Positions 1 through 8,858 of a stretch of 64,000 nucleotides of DNA are shown piece after piece. How positions within the stretch are numbered: position 1 is the first letter of the stretch; every line of letters starts with the position of its first letter. The stretch lies in NCBI RefSeq assembly GCF_014303395.1, contig NZ_CP060298.1:124001-188000 (forward strand). Direction: 5' to 3'. Under the pieces are notes generated by a model. That model saw only the letters and a list, made by a program, of their open reading frames with translations. It made no database searches and was not told where the DNA came from. Made by a program: the position numbers and the translations under genes. This stretch comes from Nakamurella sp. PAMC28650. GTDB taxonomy: Bacteria > Actinomycetota > Actinomycetes > Mycobacteriales > Nakamurellaceae.

Positions 1-794
1 CCGCCTCCGGTGATGTGGGCGTAGGCGTGGACGTCGGCCTCGCGGGCCAGCCGGAGGCAGTCGAGCGCGTAGATCCGGGTCGGCTCCAGCAGCTCCTCGC
101 CCAGCGTTCGGCCGAACTCCTCGACATGGCCCTCCAGCGACAGCCGCGCGATGTCCAGCAGCACGTGTCGCACCATGGAGTAGCCGTTGGAGTGCACGCC
201 GGAGGACTCCATGCCGACCAGCACGTCGCCGGGCCGCACGCGGTCGGGACCGAGGATGTCGTCCGCCTCCACGATGCCGACCGCAGTCGCCGCCAGGTCG
301 TAGTCCTGCGGAGCCATCAACCCGGGATGCTCCGCGGTCTCGCCGCCGACCAGCGCGCAACCGGCCTTGACGCAGCCGTCGGCGATGCCGGAGACGATGG
401 CGGCGATCCGCTCCGGTTCGAGCTGGCCACAGGCGATGTAGTCCTGCAGGAACAGCGGTTCCGCGCCGCAGGCGACCAGATCGTCGACGACCATGGCCAC
501 CAGGTCGATGCCGATGGTGTTGTGCACGTCGAGCGCCTGCGCGATGGCGGACTTGGTGCCCACCCCGTCGGAGGACGACGCCAGAACCGGCTCCCGGTAA
601 CGATTGATCGGGAGACGGAACAAGGAGGCGAATCCACCGATGCCGCCCATCACCTCGGGGCGATGCGTCTTCTCGGTGAAGGGCTTCATCAGGTCGACGG
701 CTTCCTCACCGGCGGCGATCGAGACTCCGGACCCGGCGTAGGTGGCTCCGGAACCGATCGGATGACGATGATGCCCGGGCGCTTCGTTACTCAC
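1..794 (-). CDS. purM: Phosphoribosylformylglycinamidine cyclo-ligase (AIR synthetase), 3' end cut by window
   Basis: PurM closes the imidazole ring of FGAM in an ATP-dependent step to give AIR, step five of de novo purine synthesis in the cytoplasm. About 264 codons are visible. Near the N-terminus is the family signature 'SSDGVGTK', followed by 'VDDLVACGAEPLF' and 'GCALVGGETAEHPG', which are conserved ATP- and substrate-binding segments; the frame leaves the window in 'HITGGG'. I chose the GTG at 794 because a GGAGA ribosome-binding site lies about 10 nt upstream. The gene follows purF by 115 bp on the same strand, the usual purF-purM order. The C-terminal part is outside the window. Confidence 0.95.
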   Translation of the reverse strand, partial: MSNEAPGHHRHPIGSGATYAGSGVSIAAGEEAVDLMKPFTEKTHRPEVMGGIGGFASLFRLPINRYREPVLASSSDGVGTKSAIAQALDVHNTIGIDLVAMVVDDLVACGAEPLFLQDYIACGQLEPERIAAIVSGIADGCVKAGCALVGGETAEHPGLMAPQDYDLAATAVGIVEADDILGPDRVRPGDVLVGMESSGVHSNGYSMVRHVLLDIARLSLEGHVEEFGRTLGEELLEPTRIYALDCLRLAREADVHAYAHITGG

Positions 795-854
795 AGTTCT
801 AGAAGTCTCCACTTCAGTTCAGTTCAATCAGGTCCGATCAGGATCCGCGAACGG

Positions 855-917
855 ACACCGGGTCGGGACGGCACCGGGGTCGGCACCCGGGTCAGGGACG
901 GCACCCGGGTCAGGGAC
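855..917. repeat. Short 18-bp tandem repeat between purF and purM
   Basis: Two perfect adjacent copies of an 18-bp unit (ggcacccgggtcagggac) lie at 882-899 and 900-917. They are preceded by two degenerate partial copies from 855. The array fills much of the purF-purM spacer and its last copy runs over the purF stop codon. It looks like a slippage-prone minisatellite; no function is evident. Confidence 0.7.
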
Positions 918-2496
918 GACTCAGTGCACCCTGGGATCCGTTGACGTGCCCGTTCACGGCGTGCTCGCCGACGACGCCCCTGGCGATGCCCTCCAGGACG
1001 TGCTTGCCGACCTGATCGGGGATGTCGATCGGGTACTCACCGGAGAAGCAGGCCGTGCAGAGCCGGTTGCGCGGCTGCTCGGAAGCCGCGACGAGCGATT
1101 CGAGGGAGATGTAGCCGAGGGTGTCGGCGCCGATCGAGCGACGCACGTCCTCGACCTCGCCGGAACTGGCGATGAGTTCGGCGCGGGTGCCGAAGTCCAG
1201 CCCGTAGAAGCACGGCCAGCGCACCGGCGGCGACGCGATCCGGACGTGCACCTCGAGGGCGCCGGCCTCGCGCAGCATCCGGACGAGGGCGCGCTGCGTG
1301 TTGCCGCGGACGATCGAATCGTCGACGACGATCAGGCGCTTGCCGCGGATCACGTCGCGCAGCGGATTGAGCTTGAGCCGGATGCCGAGCTGCCGGATCG
1401 TCTGGGAGGGCTGGATGAAGGTCCGGCCGACGTAGGCGTTCTTCACCAGGCCCTGTCCGTAGGGGATCCCGGACTCCTGGGCGTACCCGATGGCCGCCGG
1501 GGTGCCGGACTCGGGTGTCGGGATGACCAGGTCGGCCTCGATCGGCGACTCCTGGGCCAGCCGGCGGCCGATGTCCACCCGGGTGGCGTGCACGCCGCGG
1601 CCGGAGATGCTGGTGTCCGGACGGGCCAGGTAGACGTACTCGAAGACGCAACCCTTGGGCTCGGCGGAGGCGAACCGCTCGCTGCGGATGCCGTCCTCGT
1701 CGATGGCCAGCAGCTCGCCAGGCTCGACCTCGCGCACGTAGGACGCGCCGACGATGTCCAGGGCGGCGGTCTCGGACGCGACGACCCAGCCGCGGTCCAG
1801 GCGGCCGAGCACCAATGGGTGGATGCCGTGCGCGTCGCGCGCGGCGTAGAGGGTGTGTTCGTCGCAGAAGACGAAGTTGAAGGCCCCGCGGAGCGTCGGG
1901 AACAGCTTGAGCGCAGCAGCTTCGATGCCGATGTCGGTGGCCGCCTCGGCGAGCAACCGCGTGACGATGTCCGAGTCGGTGGTGGACTTGGACTTCGCGG
2001 CCCGGCCGGTCAGCCGCTGGGCCTGGATCGACAGCTCGGCCGTGTTCACCAGGTTGCCGTTGTGCCCGAGGGCGATACCGGAGCCGACCGAGGTGGTCGC
2101 GAAGGTGGGCTGCGCGTTCTCCCAGCTACCGGAGCCGGTCGTCGAGTAACGACAGTGCCCGACGGCGATGTGACCCTTCAGTGCCTGCAGGGTCTGCTCG
2201 TCGAAGACCTGGGAGACCAGGCCGAGGTCCTTGAAGACGACGATCTCGCTGCCGTCGGCGACGGCGATGCCGGCCGCCTCCTGGCCCCGGTGCTGGAGCG
2301 CGTACAGCCCGTAGTAAGTGAGCTTCGCGACCTCCTCGCCGGGTGCCCACACACCGAAGACGCCGCACTCCTCCTTGGGTCCCTGGTCCTGCGCTGCGTC
2401 CATCTCAGGATCCAGGAGTGACGAGCCGACCGGCCCATCACTGTCCGGGCGGAGGTTCGTCGGACTGGATGTGGTCGGTGACTGACCGGTACCCAC
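910..2496 (-). CDS. purF: Amidophosphoribosyltransferase
   Basis: PurF transfers the glutamine amide nitrogen to PRPP to make phosphoribosylamine, the committed step of purine synthesis. The Ntn-type glutaminase domain begins at 'EECGVFGVW', whose cysteine (residue 44 from this start) should become the N-terminal nucleophile after propeptide removal. The C-terminal phosphoribosyltransferase domain carries the PRPP loop 'RLIVVDDSIVRGNT', and 'RLCTACFSGEYPI' matches the family's C-terminal cysteine motif. I chose the GTG at 2496 because AGGAG lies 9 nt upstream. A TTG at 2541 would add 15 residues, and an ATG at 2403 lacks a ribosome site. Length (528 aa) is normal for actinobacterial PurF. Confidence 0.95.
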   Translation of the reverse strand: MGTGQSPTTSSPTNLRPDSDGPVGSSLLDPEMDAAQDQGPKEECGVFGVWAPGEEVAKLTYYGLYALQHRGQEAAGIAVADGSEIVVFKDLGLVSQVFDEQTLQALKGHIAVGHCRYSTTGSGSWENAQPTFATTSVGSGIALGHNGNLVNTAELSIQAQRLTGRAAKSKSTTDSDIVTRLLAEAATDIGIEAAALKLFPTLRGAFNFVFCDEHTLYAARDAHGIHPLVLGRLDRGWVVASETAALDIVGASYVREVEPGELLAIDEDGIRSERFASAEPKGCVFEYVYLARPDTSISGRGVHATRVDIGRRLAQESPIEADLVIPTPESGTPAAIGYAQESGIPYGQGLVKNAYVGRTFIQPSQTIRQLGIRLKLNPLRDVIRGKRLIVVDDSIVRGNTQRALVRMLREAGALEVHVRIASPPVRWPCFYGLDFGTRAELIASSGEVEDVRRSIGADTLGYISLESLVAASEQPRNRLCTACFSGEYPIDIPDQVGKHVLEGIARGVVGEHAVNGHVNGSQGALSRP

Positions 2497-2608
2497 GTAA
2501 CCGTGCTCCTGTCGAAGGCGCTCGTTGCTGGTGAAAAGCAAAGGGAACAGCGGTACCCCATGCTACCTGCTGAACTCTGCAGTTCGGCCCGATCGTGACC
2601 GAAGTGGC

Positions 2609-2992
2609 TCACCCCGGCGCGAGCGGCAGGTAGCTGCTCAGGTCCGCCTTGGTACCGCTGGCACGCACCCGCCCGGACGCCACGGCGTCCACCCAGGCGA
2701 GCCTCCCGACGGTCAGTGCCAACCAGGTGGGACCGTCCATCTCGATGACGTTGGGCGGCGTGCCCCTGGTGTGCCGGATGCCCTCGAAGGCCTGGATCGC
2801 CGAGTGGGGCGGCACCCTGACCTCGACCGATCGACCGGGGTGCTGCTGCCCGAAGAACACGAGCGTTGACCGGACCAGTTCCTTCATCAGGGCCCGGTCG
2901 GCGACCAACGATCCCTCGTCGTCGACCGGCAGTTCCTGGATCTGCGCGAGTGCGCTACCGGCCTCCGCCGTGCTCACCGCTCGCCTGGCCAT
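2609..2992 (-). CDS. SCP2/sterol-carrier-like small protein next to purF
   Basis: A 127-aa protein of the actinobacterial 'sterol carrier family' group that commonly sits beside purF (M. tuberculosis Rv0807 is the counterpart I recall). The central part, '[20 protein letters not shown]', and the following '[20 protein letters not shown]', fit the SCP2-like fold with its final 'W..L..G...W' segment. No signal peptide or membrane segment is present, so it is probably cytoplasmic. The biochemical role is unknown; lipid or small-molecule binding is only suggested by the fold. It reads toward purF and may share its transcript. The start is the ATG at 2992. Confidence 0.8.
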   Translation of the reverse strand: MARRAVSTAEAGSALAQIQELPVDDEGSLVADRALMKELVRSTLVFFGQQHPGRSVEVRVPPHSAIQAFEGIRHTRGTPPNVIEMDGPTWLALTVGRLAWVDAVASGRVRASGTKADLSSYLPLAPG

Positions 2993-3074
2993 GACCTGGG
3001 AGCCTAGCCATCCGCGAGGTCCGGGCGGGACACGTCACACCCATCCCGCGGTACGGCGGCGGAGAATCACCACG

Positions 3075-3755
3075 GTGATCAACTCGCCCGACGGAGCAGC
3101 CCTGTCCCCCACCTCGTCTCCGGGCGCCGCGAGCGCAGCCGTCCTCGTCCTGCACGGCGGAGGCACCGACTCCTTCAAGCCCACCAGCTGGCGCAACGTC
3201 GCGGTGATCCGGATGGCTCCGTTCGCGAAGGCCGCCGCCCGCCGGAATCCGTCCGCGGCCGTCTATCGGCTGAAGTTCTCGATCCGCGGCTGGAACGGCG
3301 ACGGCGCGACGGCGCTCCGGGACGCCCGCTGGGCGCTGGACACCATCCGGGAGCGTCACCCCGGACTGCCGATCGTCCTGGTCGGCCACTCCATGGGCGG
3401 CCGGGTCGCCCTGCTCACCGGCGGCGACCCGGATGTGACCGGCGTGGTGCTGCTGGAGCCGTGGGCACCGTCGGACGAGCCGACGAGGCAACTCCAGGGC
3501 CGGGCGGTCGTGGTCATCAGGGGCGGTCGTGACCGGGTGATCCCTCCGCGGACGACCGATCCGTGGGTGACGCGGGTGGCGAACTCCACGGCCGTCCTGA
3601 CCCAGCAGATGCTGCCCTGGGCCGGACACGCGATGCTGCGGCGGTTCTGGGTGTGGCATCGGCTGGCCGCCGAAGGCGTGCGGGACATCCTGGGTGGGGC
3701 GCTCAGCCCGGCGGCCCGGCCGAACTCCGGCTCAGCGCGTCGATCGTCGCCCTGA
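3075..3755 (+). CDS. Alpha/beta hydrolase (dienelactone-hydrolase-like)
   Basis: A compact 226-aa alpha/beta hydrolase. 'VLVLHGGG' near residue 22 is the first strand with the oxyanion-hole region, 'VLVGHSMGGR' supplies the nucleophilic serine elbow, and 'GGRDRVIPP' followed by 'WAGHAML' supply the acid and histidine. The substrate is unknown. The GTG at 3075 is chosen because GGAGA sits 9 nt upstream; the same frame is open further upstream but there it runs antisense through the SCP2-like gene. The last 53 bp overlap the end of cutC tail to tail, so transcripts of the two genes are complementary there. Confidence 0.85.
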   Translation: MINSPDGAALSPTSSPGAASAAVLVLHGGGTDSFKPTSWRNVAVIRMAPFAKAAARRNPSAAVYRLKFSIRGWNGDGATALRDARWALDTIRERHPGLPIVLVGHSMGGRVALLTGGDPDVTGVVLLEPWAPSDEPTRQLQGRAVVVIRGGRDRVIPPRTTDPWVTRVANSTAVLTQQMLPWAGHAMLRRFWVWHRLAAEGVRDILGGALSPAARPNSGSARRSSP

Positions 3756-4440
3756 CGAGGCCGGCCGAGGTCTGAAAACGGGGGCTGTCGTCCATCGGAC
3801 CGACCGGTACTGCATTTCGAGACCTCGTCTCGGCGGGAACCCTGGCCGAGAAATGGATCTCGCGTACCCCGGTGATGTCGACGATCGCGGCCGCATTGCC
3901 AGGATCGACCCCACCGCCGGCCAGCACCCGGAGATCGTCACCGCAGCGCCGCACGAATTCGGCGATCTGCACCATGCCCTGCTCCGCGGTCGGTTTGCCG
4001 CCGGAGGTCAGCAGTCGGTCGACGCCGAGCTCCATCAGATCATCCAGTGCCGCCAACGGGTTTCGCGCCGAGTCGAAGGCACGGTGGAAGGTCACCGGGA
4101 CATCACCGGCTGCGCCGAGGAGCCGAACCATCGCGGGCAGGTCCACACCGCCGTCCCCGTCCAGCGCACCGACCACCACCGACTCGGCACCGCGGTCGAT
4201 GGCGTATTCGATGTCTTTGGCCATGACCCGGATCTCGTGCTTGTCGTAGTGGAAGTCGCCACCACGCGGACGGATCAGGACGTGCGTGCAGATCACGTCG
4301 ACGACGGCCTCGATCAGGCCCGCCGACGGCGTGATCCCACCCAGTTCGAGCGCCGCGCACAGTTCGATCCGATCGGCGCCGCCCTGCGCGGCGGCGCGGG
4401 CGCCGGCCGCCGACTCGACGCAGACCTCGGTGAGCACCAT
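3703..4440 (-). CDS. cutC: CutC family protein
   Basis: A 245-aa CutC-family TIM-barrel protein. The typical N-terminus 'EVCVESAAGARAAAQGGADR' and the barrel segments 'HVLIRPRGGDFHY', 'GALDGDGGVD', 'TFHRAFD' and 'LTSGG' are all present. CutC was historically linked to copper homeostasis in E. coli, but that role is disputed and the reaction is unknown. Its ATG lies 6 nt beyond the purL stop, so it is probably the last gene of the purS-purQ-purL transcript. The 3' end overlaps the convergent hydrolase by 53 bp. Confidence 0.9.
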   Translation of the reverse strand: MVLTEVCVESAAGARAAAQGGADRIELCAALELGGITPSAGLIEAVVDVICTHVLIRPRGGDFHYDKHEIRVMAKDIEYAIDRGAESVVVGALDGDGGVDLPAMVRLLGAAGDVPVTFHRAFDSARNPLAALDDLMELGVDRLLTSGGKPTAEQGMVQIAEFVRRCGDDLRVLAGGGVDPGNAAAIVDITGVREIHFSARVPAETRSRNAVPVGPMDDSPRFQTSAGLVRATIDALSRSSAGPPG

Positions 4441-4446
4441 GCCGAC

Positions 4447-6765
4447 CTATCCGAAGATCGCCGGAAGCGTTCCCTGCCAGGCCTTTCGCAGCACATCCAA
4501 CGCCAGCTTGGCCACGTCCTGGATGTCCAGGAACTTACCCTCCGGGTTGTGGGCGTCGACCACACCGACCTTCGCCCACGGCTGCTGCCGCATCGTGCAC
4601 ATCTCGGTGAAGCGCAATTCCTCGGTGCGCGGCACGGCGACCAGCACCCGGGCCGAGGATTCGGAGAACAATGCCACGAACGGGTCAAGGCCGAGCGGAA
4701 GAACAAGGCGCGCACCGGTCTCGCCCGTCAGGCACATCTCGACGGCCGCCTGGGCGAGCCCACCCTCGGACAGATCGTGGGCGGCGGAGACCATGCCGTC
4801 GCGCGAACCCGCCAGCAGGATGTCGGCGATCAGTCGCTCCGCCTCCAGATCGACCCTGGGCGGCAGGCCGCCCAGGTGACCGTGGATCAGGTTCGCCCAC
4901 TCCGAACCGTCCAGCTCGTCACGGGTCTCACCCAGCAGGATCAGCGTCTCCCCGTCGTCGTGGCCGATCCCCGGGATGATCCGGCGACGGACGTCGTCGA
5001 TGACGCCGAGCACACCCACCACCGGCGTCGGCAGGATCGCCGTCCCGCCGGTCTGGTTGTAGAGACTGACATTGCCGCCGGTGACGGGGATCCCGAGCAC
5101 GGCACAGCCGTCTGCGATGCCGTGGATGGCCTGGCTCAACTGCCACATCACGCCGGGGTCCTCGGGCGAACCGAAGTTGAGGCAGTCGGTGACGGCCAGC
5201 GGCGTCGCACCGGTGGTCGCCACGTTGCGGTAGGCCTCGGCCAGCGCCAACTGCGCGCCGGTGTAGGGGTCGAGCATCGTGTAGCGGCCGTTGCAGTCGG
5301 TCGACATGGCCACGCCGCGGTCCGAATCGTCGGAGATGCGGATGATGCCGGAGTCGCTCGGCTGCGCCAGCACGGTGTTCCCGCGGACGTAGCGGTCGTA
5401 CTGGTCGGTGATCCAGGCCCGGCTGCACAGGTTCGGCGACGCGATCATGGTCAGCACCAGGTCACCCAGCTCGTCCCGGCCCGGCCTGGGCAGCGAGGCG
5501 GAAGTGTTGGCCTGCAATGCGTCCTGGGCGGCGGGGCGCTGCACGAGACGGTTCAGCACCGGGCCGTCGTGGGCGACGGTCCGCGGCAGGACGTCGACGA
5601 CGACCTCGCCGTGGTGGGTGATCACCAGCCGGCCGGTGTCGTTGACCTCGCCGATGACGTCGGCCTCCACCTCCCACTTGGCGCAGACCGCCAGGAAGGC
5701 CTCGACCTTGTCGGGTGCGACGACGGCGCACATCCGCTCCTGCGATTCGCTGGAGAGGATCTCGACGGCCGTCATCCCCTCGGCACGCAACGGGACCTGG
5801 TCGAGGTCGACCGACATTCCCCCGTCCCCGGCAGCAGCGAGTTCCGAGGTGGCGCAGGCCAGGCCGGCCGCACCGAGGTCCTGGATGCCGACCACCAGAC
5901 GCGCTGCGACGACCTCGAGCGTGCACTCGATCAGCACCTTCTCGGCGAAGGGATCGCCGACCTGCACGCTGGGCAGCTTCTTGCGGGCCGCCTTCGAATC
6001 CTCTCCGTCGAAGGTGGTGGACGCCAGCACCGACGCACCGCCGATGCCGTCCAGGCCGGTGCGCGACCCATACAGGACGACTTTGTTGCCGGCGCCGCTG
6101 GCCTGCGCGGTGTAGAGGTCGGCCGCGCGCAGGACGCCGATGCTGCCGGCGTTGACCAGCGGGTTGCCGGCGTAGGACGCGTCGAAGACGACTTCACCGC
6201 CGATGTTGGGCAGCCCCAACGAGTTTCCGTAGCCACCGACCCCACCGACGACACCGTGCACGACCCGCTGGGAGTCCGGGGCGTCGGCCGGCCCGAAACG
6301 CAGCTGGTCCATCACGGCGACCGGGCGGGCGCCCATCGCCAGGATGTCGCGGACGATGCCGCCGACGCCGGTCGCCGCACCCTGGTAGGGCTCGACGAAG
6401 GACGGGTGGTTGTGCGACTCGACCTTGAAGGTCACGGCCCAGCCGCCCCCGACGTCGACCACACCCGCGTTGTCGCCGATGCCGGCCAGCATCTTGGACT
6501 TCATCTCCGGTGTGGTGGTCGTGCCGAAGTACGCCAGGTGGACCTTCGACGACTTGTACGAGCAGTGCTCGGACCACATGACGGAGTACATCGCCAGCTC
6601 CGCGGCACTCGGGCGGCGGCCGAGGATCTCGCGGATCGAGACGTACTCCTCGCCGGTGAGCCCGAGCGCTGCGTACGGCTGCACCTCGTCCGGGCTGGTC
6701 AGGGCGATCGCGACCGTGTCCTGGACGAAACCGGGCGGATTGGATGCGGCTGGCGCGAAGGTCAC
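4447..6765 (-). CDS. purL: Phosphoribosylformylglycinamidine synthase subunit PurL (small type)
   Basis: The 772-aa synthetase subunit of FGAM synthase, which works with PurQ (glutaminase) and PurS. It uses ATP and ammonia channelled from PurQ to convert FGAR to FGAM. Visible family segments are '[12 protein letters not shown]' (nucleotide-binding region), '[20 protein letters not shown]', '[19 protein letters not shown]' and a second PurM-like half with '[11 protein letters not shown]' and '[10 protein letters not shown]'. The frame is open far upstream, but the GTG at 6765 overlaps the purQ stop as GTGA, the expected translational coupling, and gives a normal small-PurL length. Confidence 0.96.
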   Translation of the reverse strand: MTFAPAASNPPGFVQDTVAIALTSPDEVQPYAALGLTGEEYVSIREILGRRPSAAELAMYSVMWSEHCSYKSSKVHLAYFGTTTTPEMKSKMLAGIGDNAGVVDVGGGWAVTFKVESHNHPSFVEPYQGAATGVGGIVRDILAMGARPVAVMDQLRFGPADAPDSQRVVHGVVGGVGGYGNSLGLPNIGGEVVFDASYAGNPLVNAGSIGVLRAADLYTAQASGAGNKVVLYGSRTGLDGIGGASVLASTTFDGEDSKAARKKLPSVQVGDPFAEKVLIECTLEVVAARLVVGIQDLGAAGLACATSELAAAGDGGMSVDLDQVPLRAEGMTAVEILSSESQERMCAVVAPDKVEAFLAVCAKWEVEADVIGEVNDTGRLVITHHGEVVVDVLPRTVAHDGPVLNRLVQRPAAQDALQANTSASLPRPGRDELGDLVLTMIASPNLCSRAWITDQYDRYVRGNTVLAQPSDSGIIRISDDSDRGVAMSTDCNGRYTMLDPYTGAQLALAEAYRNVATTGATPLAVTDCLNFGSPEDPGVMWQLSQAIHGIADGCAVLGIPVTGGNVSLYNQTGGTAILPTPVVGVLGVIDDVRRRIIPGIGHDDGETLILLGETRDELDGSEWANLIHGHLGGLPPRVDLEAERLIADILLAGSRDGMVSAAHDLSEGGLAQAAVEMCLTGETGARLVLPLGLDPFVALFSESSARVLVAVPRTEELRFTEMCTMRQQPWAKVGVVDAHNPEGKFLDIQDVAKLALDVLRKAWQGTLPAIFG

Positions 6766-7466
6766 GCGGAAACTCCCAGGAGATGGTCGACGACGGAGAG
6801 GAAGAAGCCGAGCCCGTCGTCCGTGGGGCCGGTGAGCGGGTCGATCGCGTGCTCGGGATGCGGCATCAGGCCGGCGATCCGGCCGTCTGCCGAGCAGATC
6901 CCGGCGATGTCGCGGGCCGAACCGTTCGGATTGGCGGCCACGTCCGGATGCGCGCCACCGACGTACCGGAACAGCACGCGCCCTTCGCCTTCCAGCTCGT
7001 CCAGCACGGATTCGGCTGCGACGTAACGGCCTTCGGCGTTCTTCATCGGAATGAGAATCTCGGCACCGCGTTCGTACCTGGTGGTCCAGACGGTCTCGGT
7101 GTTCTCGGCCCGCAGCCACTGATCGCGGCAGAGGAACTTGAGTCCGGCGTTGCGGACCAACGCGCCGGGCAGCAGACCGGCCTCGCACAGCACCTGGAAA
7201 CCGTTGCAGATGCCCAGCACCGGCAGGCCGCCACCGGCCGCCTCGACGACGGATCTCATCACCGGCGTCTGCGCGGCGATGGCGCCGGCCCGCAGGTAGT
7301 CACCGTAGGAGAAGCCGCCGGGCACCACCACCGCATCGACGCCCTTGAGGTCGGCGTCCGCGTGCCACAGCGGCACCGCCTCCGCGTCGGAGTAGCGCAC
7401 CGCTCTGGCCGCGTCGACGTCGTCGAGGGTCCCGGGAAAGGTGATGACGCCGATCCGCGCGGTCAC
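6762..7466 (-). CDS. purQ: Phosphoribosylformylglycinamidine synthase glutaminase subunit PurQ
   Basis: Class I glutamine amidotransferase subunit (234 aa) that releases ammonia for PurL. The nucleophile elbow 'GICNGFQ' has Cys87, '[14 protein letters not shown]' forms the oxyanion region, and 'MPHPEHA' near the C-terminus supplies the catalytic His and Glu. The start is the GTG at 7466, which overlaps the purS stop as GTGA; the downstream end overlaps purL the same way. Upstream in-frame codons exist but run inside purS and carry no family residues. Stoichiometric production with purS and purL by coupled translation is expected. Confidence 0.96.
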   Translation of the reverse strand: MTARIGVITFPGTLDDVDAARAVRYSDAEAVPLWHADADLKGVDAVVVPGGFSYGDYLRAGAIAAQTPVMRSVVEAAGGGLPVLGICNGFQVLCEAGLLPGALVRNAGLKFLCRDQWLRAENTETVWTTRYERGAEILIPMKNAEGRYVAAESVLDELEGEGRVLFRYVGGAHPDVAANPNGSARDIAGICSADGRIAGLMPHPEHAIDPLTGPTDDGLGFFLSVVDHLLGVSA

Positions 7467-7723
7467 CTGCTCTGCGCTCCCGGGTCTTCGGCCAGGCGCG
7501 TGACGGTCCACTCCTCGATGACGCGGTTCGCCAGCAGGTGCCCGGCGATCTCCTCGAGATCCTCGTCGGTGACGGTCTCGTCGACCTCGAGATCGAAGTG
7601 CTTGCCCTGACGGACCGAGCTGATGCCCGGGTGACCGGTGCGGGTCAACGCGGCGAGGATGGCCTTGCCCTGCGGATCGAGGATCTCGGACTTGATGACG
7701 ACATCGACTGCCACGCGCGCCAC
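7463..7723 (-). CDS. purS: Phosphoribosylformylglycinamidine synthase subunit PurS
   Basis: An 86-aa PurS, the small structural subunit that bridges PurQ and PurL in the FGAM synthase complex. The sequence opens with '[19 protein letters not shown]', continues with '[12 protein letters not shown]' and ends in an acidic helix, all typical of the family. The GTG at 7723 is preceded by GGAGAAGGGA. It is the first gene of purS-purQ-purL-cutC, each junction overlapping or within a few bases. A -10-like element lies about 40 bp upstream. Confidence 0.95.
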   Translation of the reverse strand: MARVAVDVVIKSEILDPQGKAILAALTRTGHPGISSVRQGKHFDLEVDETVTDEDLEEIAGHLLANRVIEEWTVTRLAEDPGAQSR

Positions 7724-7761
7724 GGCGGTGGTCCCTTCTCCAGGTGTGTGAACGGGCCCAG

Positions 7762-7767
7762 TTTATA
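7762..7767 (-). promoter_or_regulatory. Candidate -10 element for purS-purQ-purL
   Basis: On the minus strand TATAAA occurs 38 nt upstream of the purS GTG. No good -35 box is visible 16-18 nt further up; that position overlaps the edge of the 43-bp palindrome at 7788-7827. A leader of about 30 nt would result. Confidence 0.4.
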
Positions 7768-7787
7768 GGGTTCGATTCGCCCTCGAT

Positions 7788-7827
7788 TTCGGTCCCTTCT
7801 GAGTGGCACAGCCACCTTGAAAGGACC
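7788..7827. repeat. Dispersed palindromic repeat, 43-bp family, copy 1 (degenerate)
   Basis: The left arm ttcggtcccttctgagtgg and a right arm ccaccttgaaaggacc are separated by 'caca', giving an imperfect stem. Two better copies lie at 8787-8829 and 9744-9786 with the same length and order of motifs. This copy sits between the divergent purS and the AbiEi-like gene, where it may overlap promoter elements of both. Confidence 0.75.
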
Positions 7828-7869
7828 TGATCAGCACGATGTGGACAAGCCGGCGGACCAAAGCGCCTG

Positions 7870-8808
7870 GTGGGCCAGGCTGTGGCTGTGCCCAGGCTCC
7901 CTGCTCAGATCCGACCGCTGATCGCGCGGCAGGAGGGACTGATCGGTCGGGACCAGGCGCTGGCTGCCGGTATGACGGTGGCCCAGATCAGGACGCGACT
8001 CGATCGGGACGACTGGGTCACGATCCATCCCGAGGTCTATCGGTCCACCGAGCACGAACTGTCGACCTCGGTGTGGGTCCGCGCAGCATCGTTGTGGGCA
8101 GGAAGCGGCAGCAGTGTCAGCGGTCATACCGCCGCGTGGTGGTGGGGGCTGACAGACCAGCCACCCGGGTTGATCGAGGTCACCGTTCCGCGGGCAGGTC
8201 ACCGCCGGTCCAGGCCGCAGGCGCGTGTCGTGCGCAGAAACCTCCCACCGAACGATCGAGCCGTCCATCGGGGCGTTCACGTCACCGGGCTCGCCCTGAG
8301 TGCGCTGGACGGTGCGGTCGCACTGGGTCCCGCCGGAGCGGCGATGCTGGACCGCGCACTCCAGCGCCGTCTGCAGCTCGCGGACCTCGAAGCCGCCCAC
8401 CAGCGGAACCTGGGCGCCAACGGCTCACCGGCCGCCGGCCGGCTGTTGCATGCCGCGGCGGATGGGGCTGCAGCCATCAGCGAGCGACTCCTCCTCAGGC
8501 TGCTGAGGAGGTCCGGCCTCTCCGGTTGGAAGGTCAATGCGCGCGTGAGCATCGGCGGCCACGTCATCCGGCCGGACATTGCCTTCCTGGACGAGGGTGT
8601 CGCCGTGGAGGTGGACGGCTGGGCCTGGCATCACGAACCCGACCGCTTCCAGCGCGATCGGGTCCGCCAGAACTTGCTCGTCGGGGCCGGCTGGATCGTC
8701 CTGAGGTTCACCTGGTTCGACCTCACCCAACGCCCGGAGGAGGTGATCGACCAGATCGAGAATGCTGTCCGTCGACGACGCTCTGATTCGGTCCCTTCGA
8801 CGTGGTGA
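7870..8808 (+). CDS. AbiEi-type antitoxin-domain protein with C-terminal DUF559-like nuclease fold
   Basis: A 312-aa protein of a family common in actinobacteria. The N-terminal ~50 residues ('[20 protein letters not shown]', then '[18 protein letters not shown]') match the AbiEi winged-helix antitoxin domain. The C-terminal ~90 residues contain '[21 protein letters not shown]' and '[17 protein letters not shown]', the D-x(n)-E-V-D pattern of a very-short-patch-repair/DUF559 endonuclease-like fold. A nuclease role is inferred from the fold. No cognate AbiEii toxin is adjacent. The start is uncertain: GTGs at 7870, 7882 and 7888 all lack a good ribosome site. Its last codons and stop lie inside a palindromic repeat. 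Confidence 0.75.
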   Translation: MGQAVAVPRLPAQIRPLIARQEGLIGRDQALAAGMTVAQIRTRLDRDDWVTIHPEVYRSTEHELSTSVWVRAASLWAGSGSSVSGHTAAWWWGLTDQPPGLIEVTVPRAGHRRSRPQARVVRRNLPPNDRAVHRGVHVTGLALSALDGAVALGPAGAAMLDRALQRRLQLADLEAAHQRNLGANGSPAAGRLLHAAADGAAAISERLLLRLLRRSGLSGWKVNARVSIGGHVIRPDIAFLDEGVAVEVDGWAWHHEPDRFQRDRVRQNLLVGAGWIVLRFTWFDLTQRPEEVIDQIENAVRRRRSDSVPSTW

Positions 8809-8829
8809 TGCCACGTCCAGGGGACCGAA
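8787..8829. repeat. Dispersed palindromic repeat, 43-bp family, copy 2
   Basis: Left arm ttcggtcccttcgacgtgg, a short loop, and right arm ccacgtccaggggaccgaa form a stem of about 18 pairs with few mismatches. It overlaps the end of the AbiEi-like gene, encoding its last residues and stop codon, and precedes the Tat esterase. It could act as a terminator-like structure between the two genes. Confidence 0.85.
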
Positions 8830-8831
8830 CC

Positions 8832-8854
8832 GGAGGACGTTCCAAGCGTCCTCC
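8832..8854 (+). promoter_or_regulatory. Perfect 8-bp stem-loop holding the only SD-like sequence upstream of the esterase
   Basis: GGAGGACG at 8832-8839 pairs perfectly with CGTCCTCC at 8847-8854 around a 7-nt loop, ending 4 nt before the ATG at 8859. The GGAGG in the 5' arm is the only Shine-Dalgarno-like sequence upstream of the esterase but lies over 20 nt away. The structure could limit translation or act as a weak terminator. Confidence 0.5.
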
Positions 8855-8858
8855 ACCC

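Noticed and set aside
3694-7026. A 1,110-codon open frame on the plus strand
   Set aside because: It runs antisense through cutC and purL; its composition is Arg/Asp/His-rich with no recognisable domain, as expected from the complementary frame of high-GC genes.
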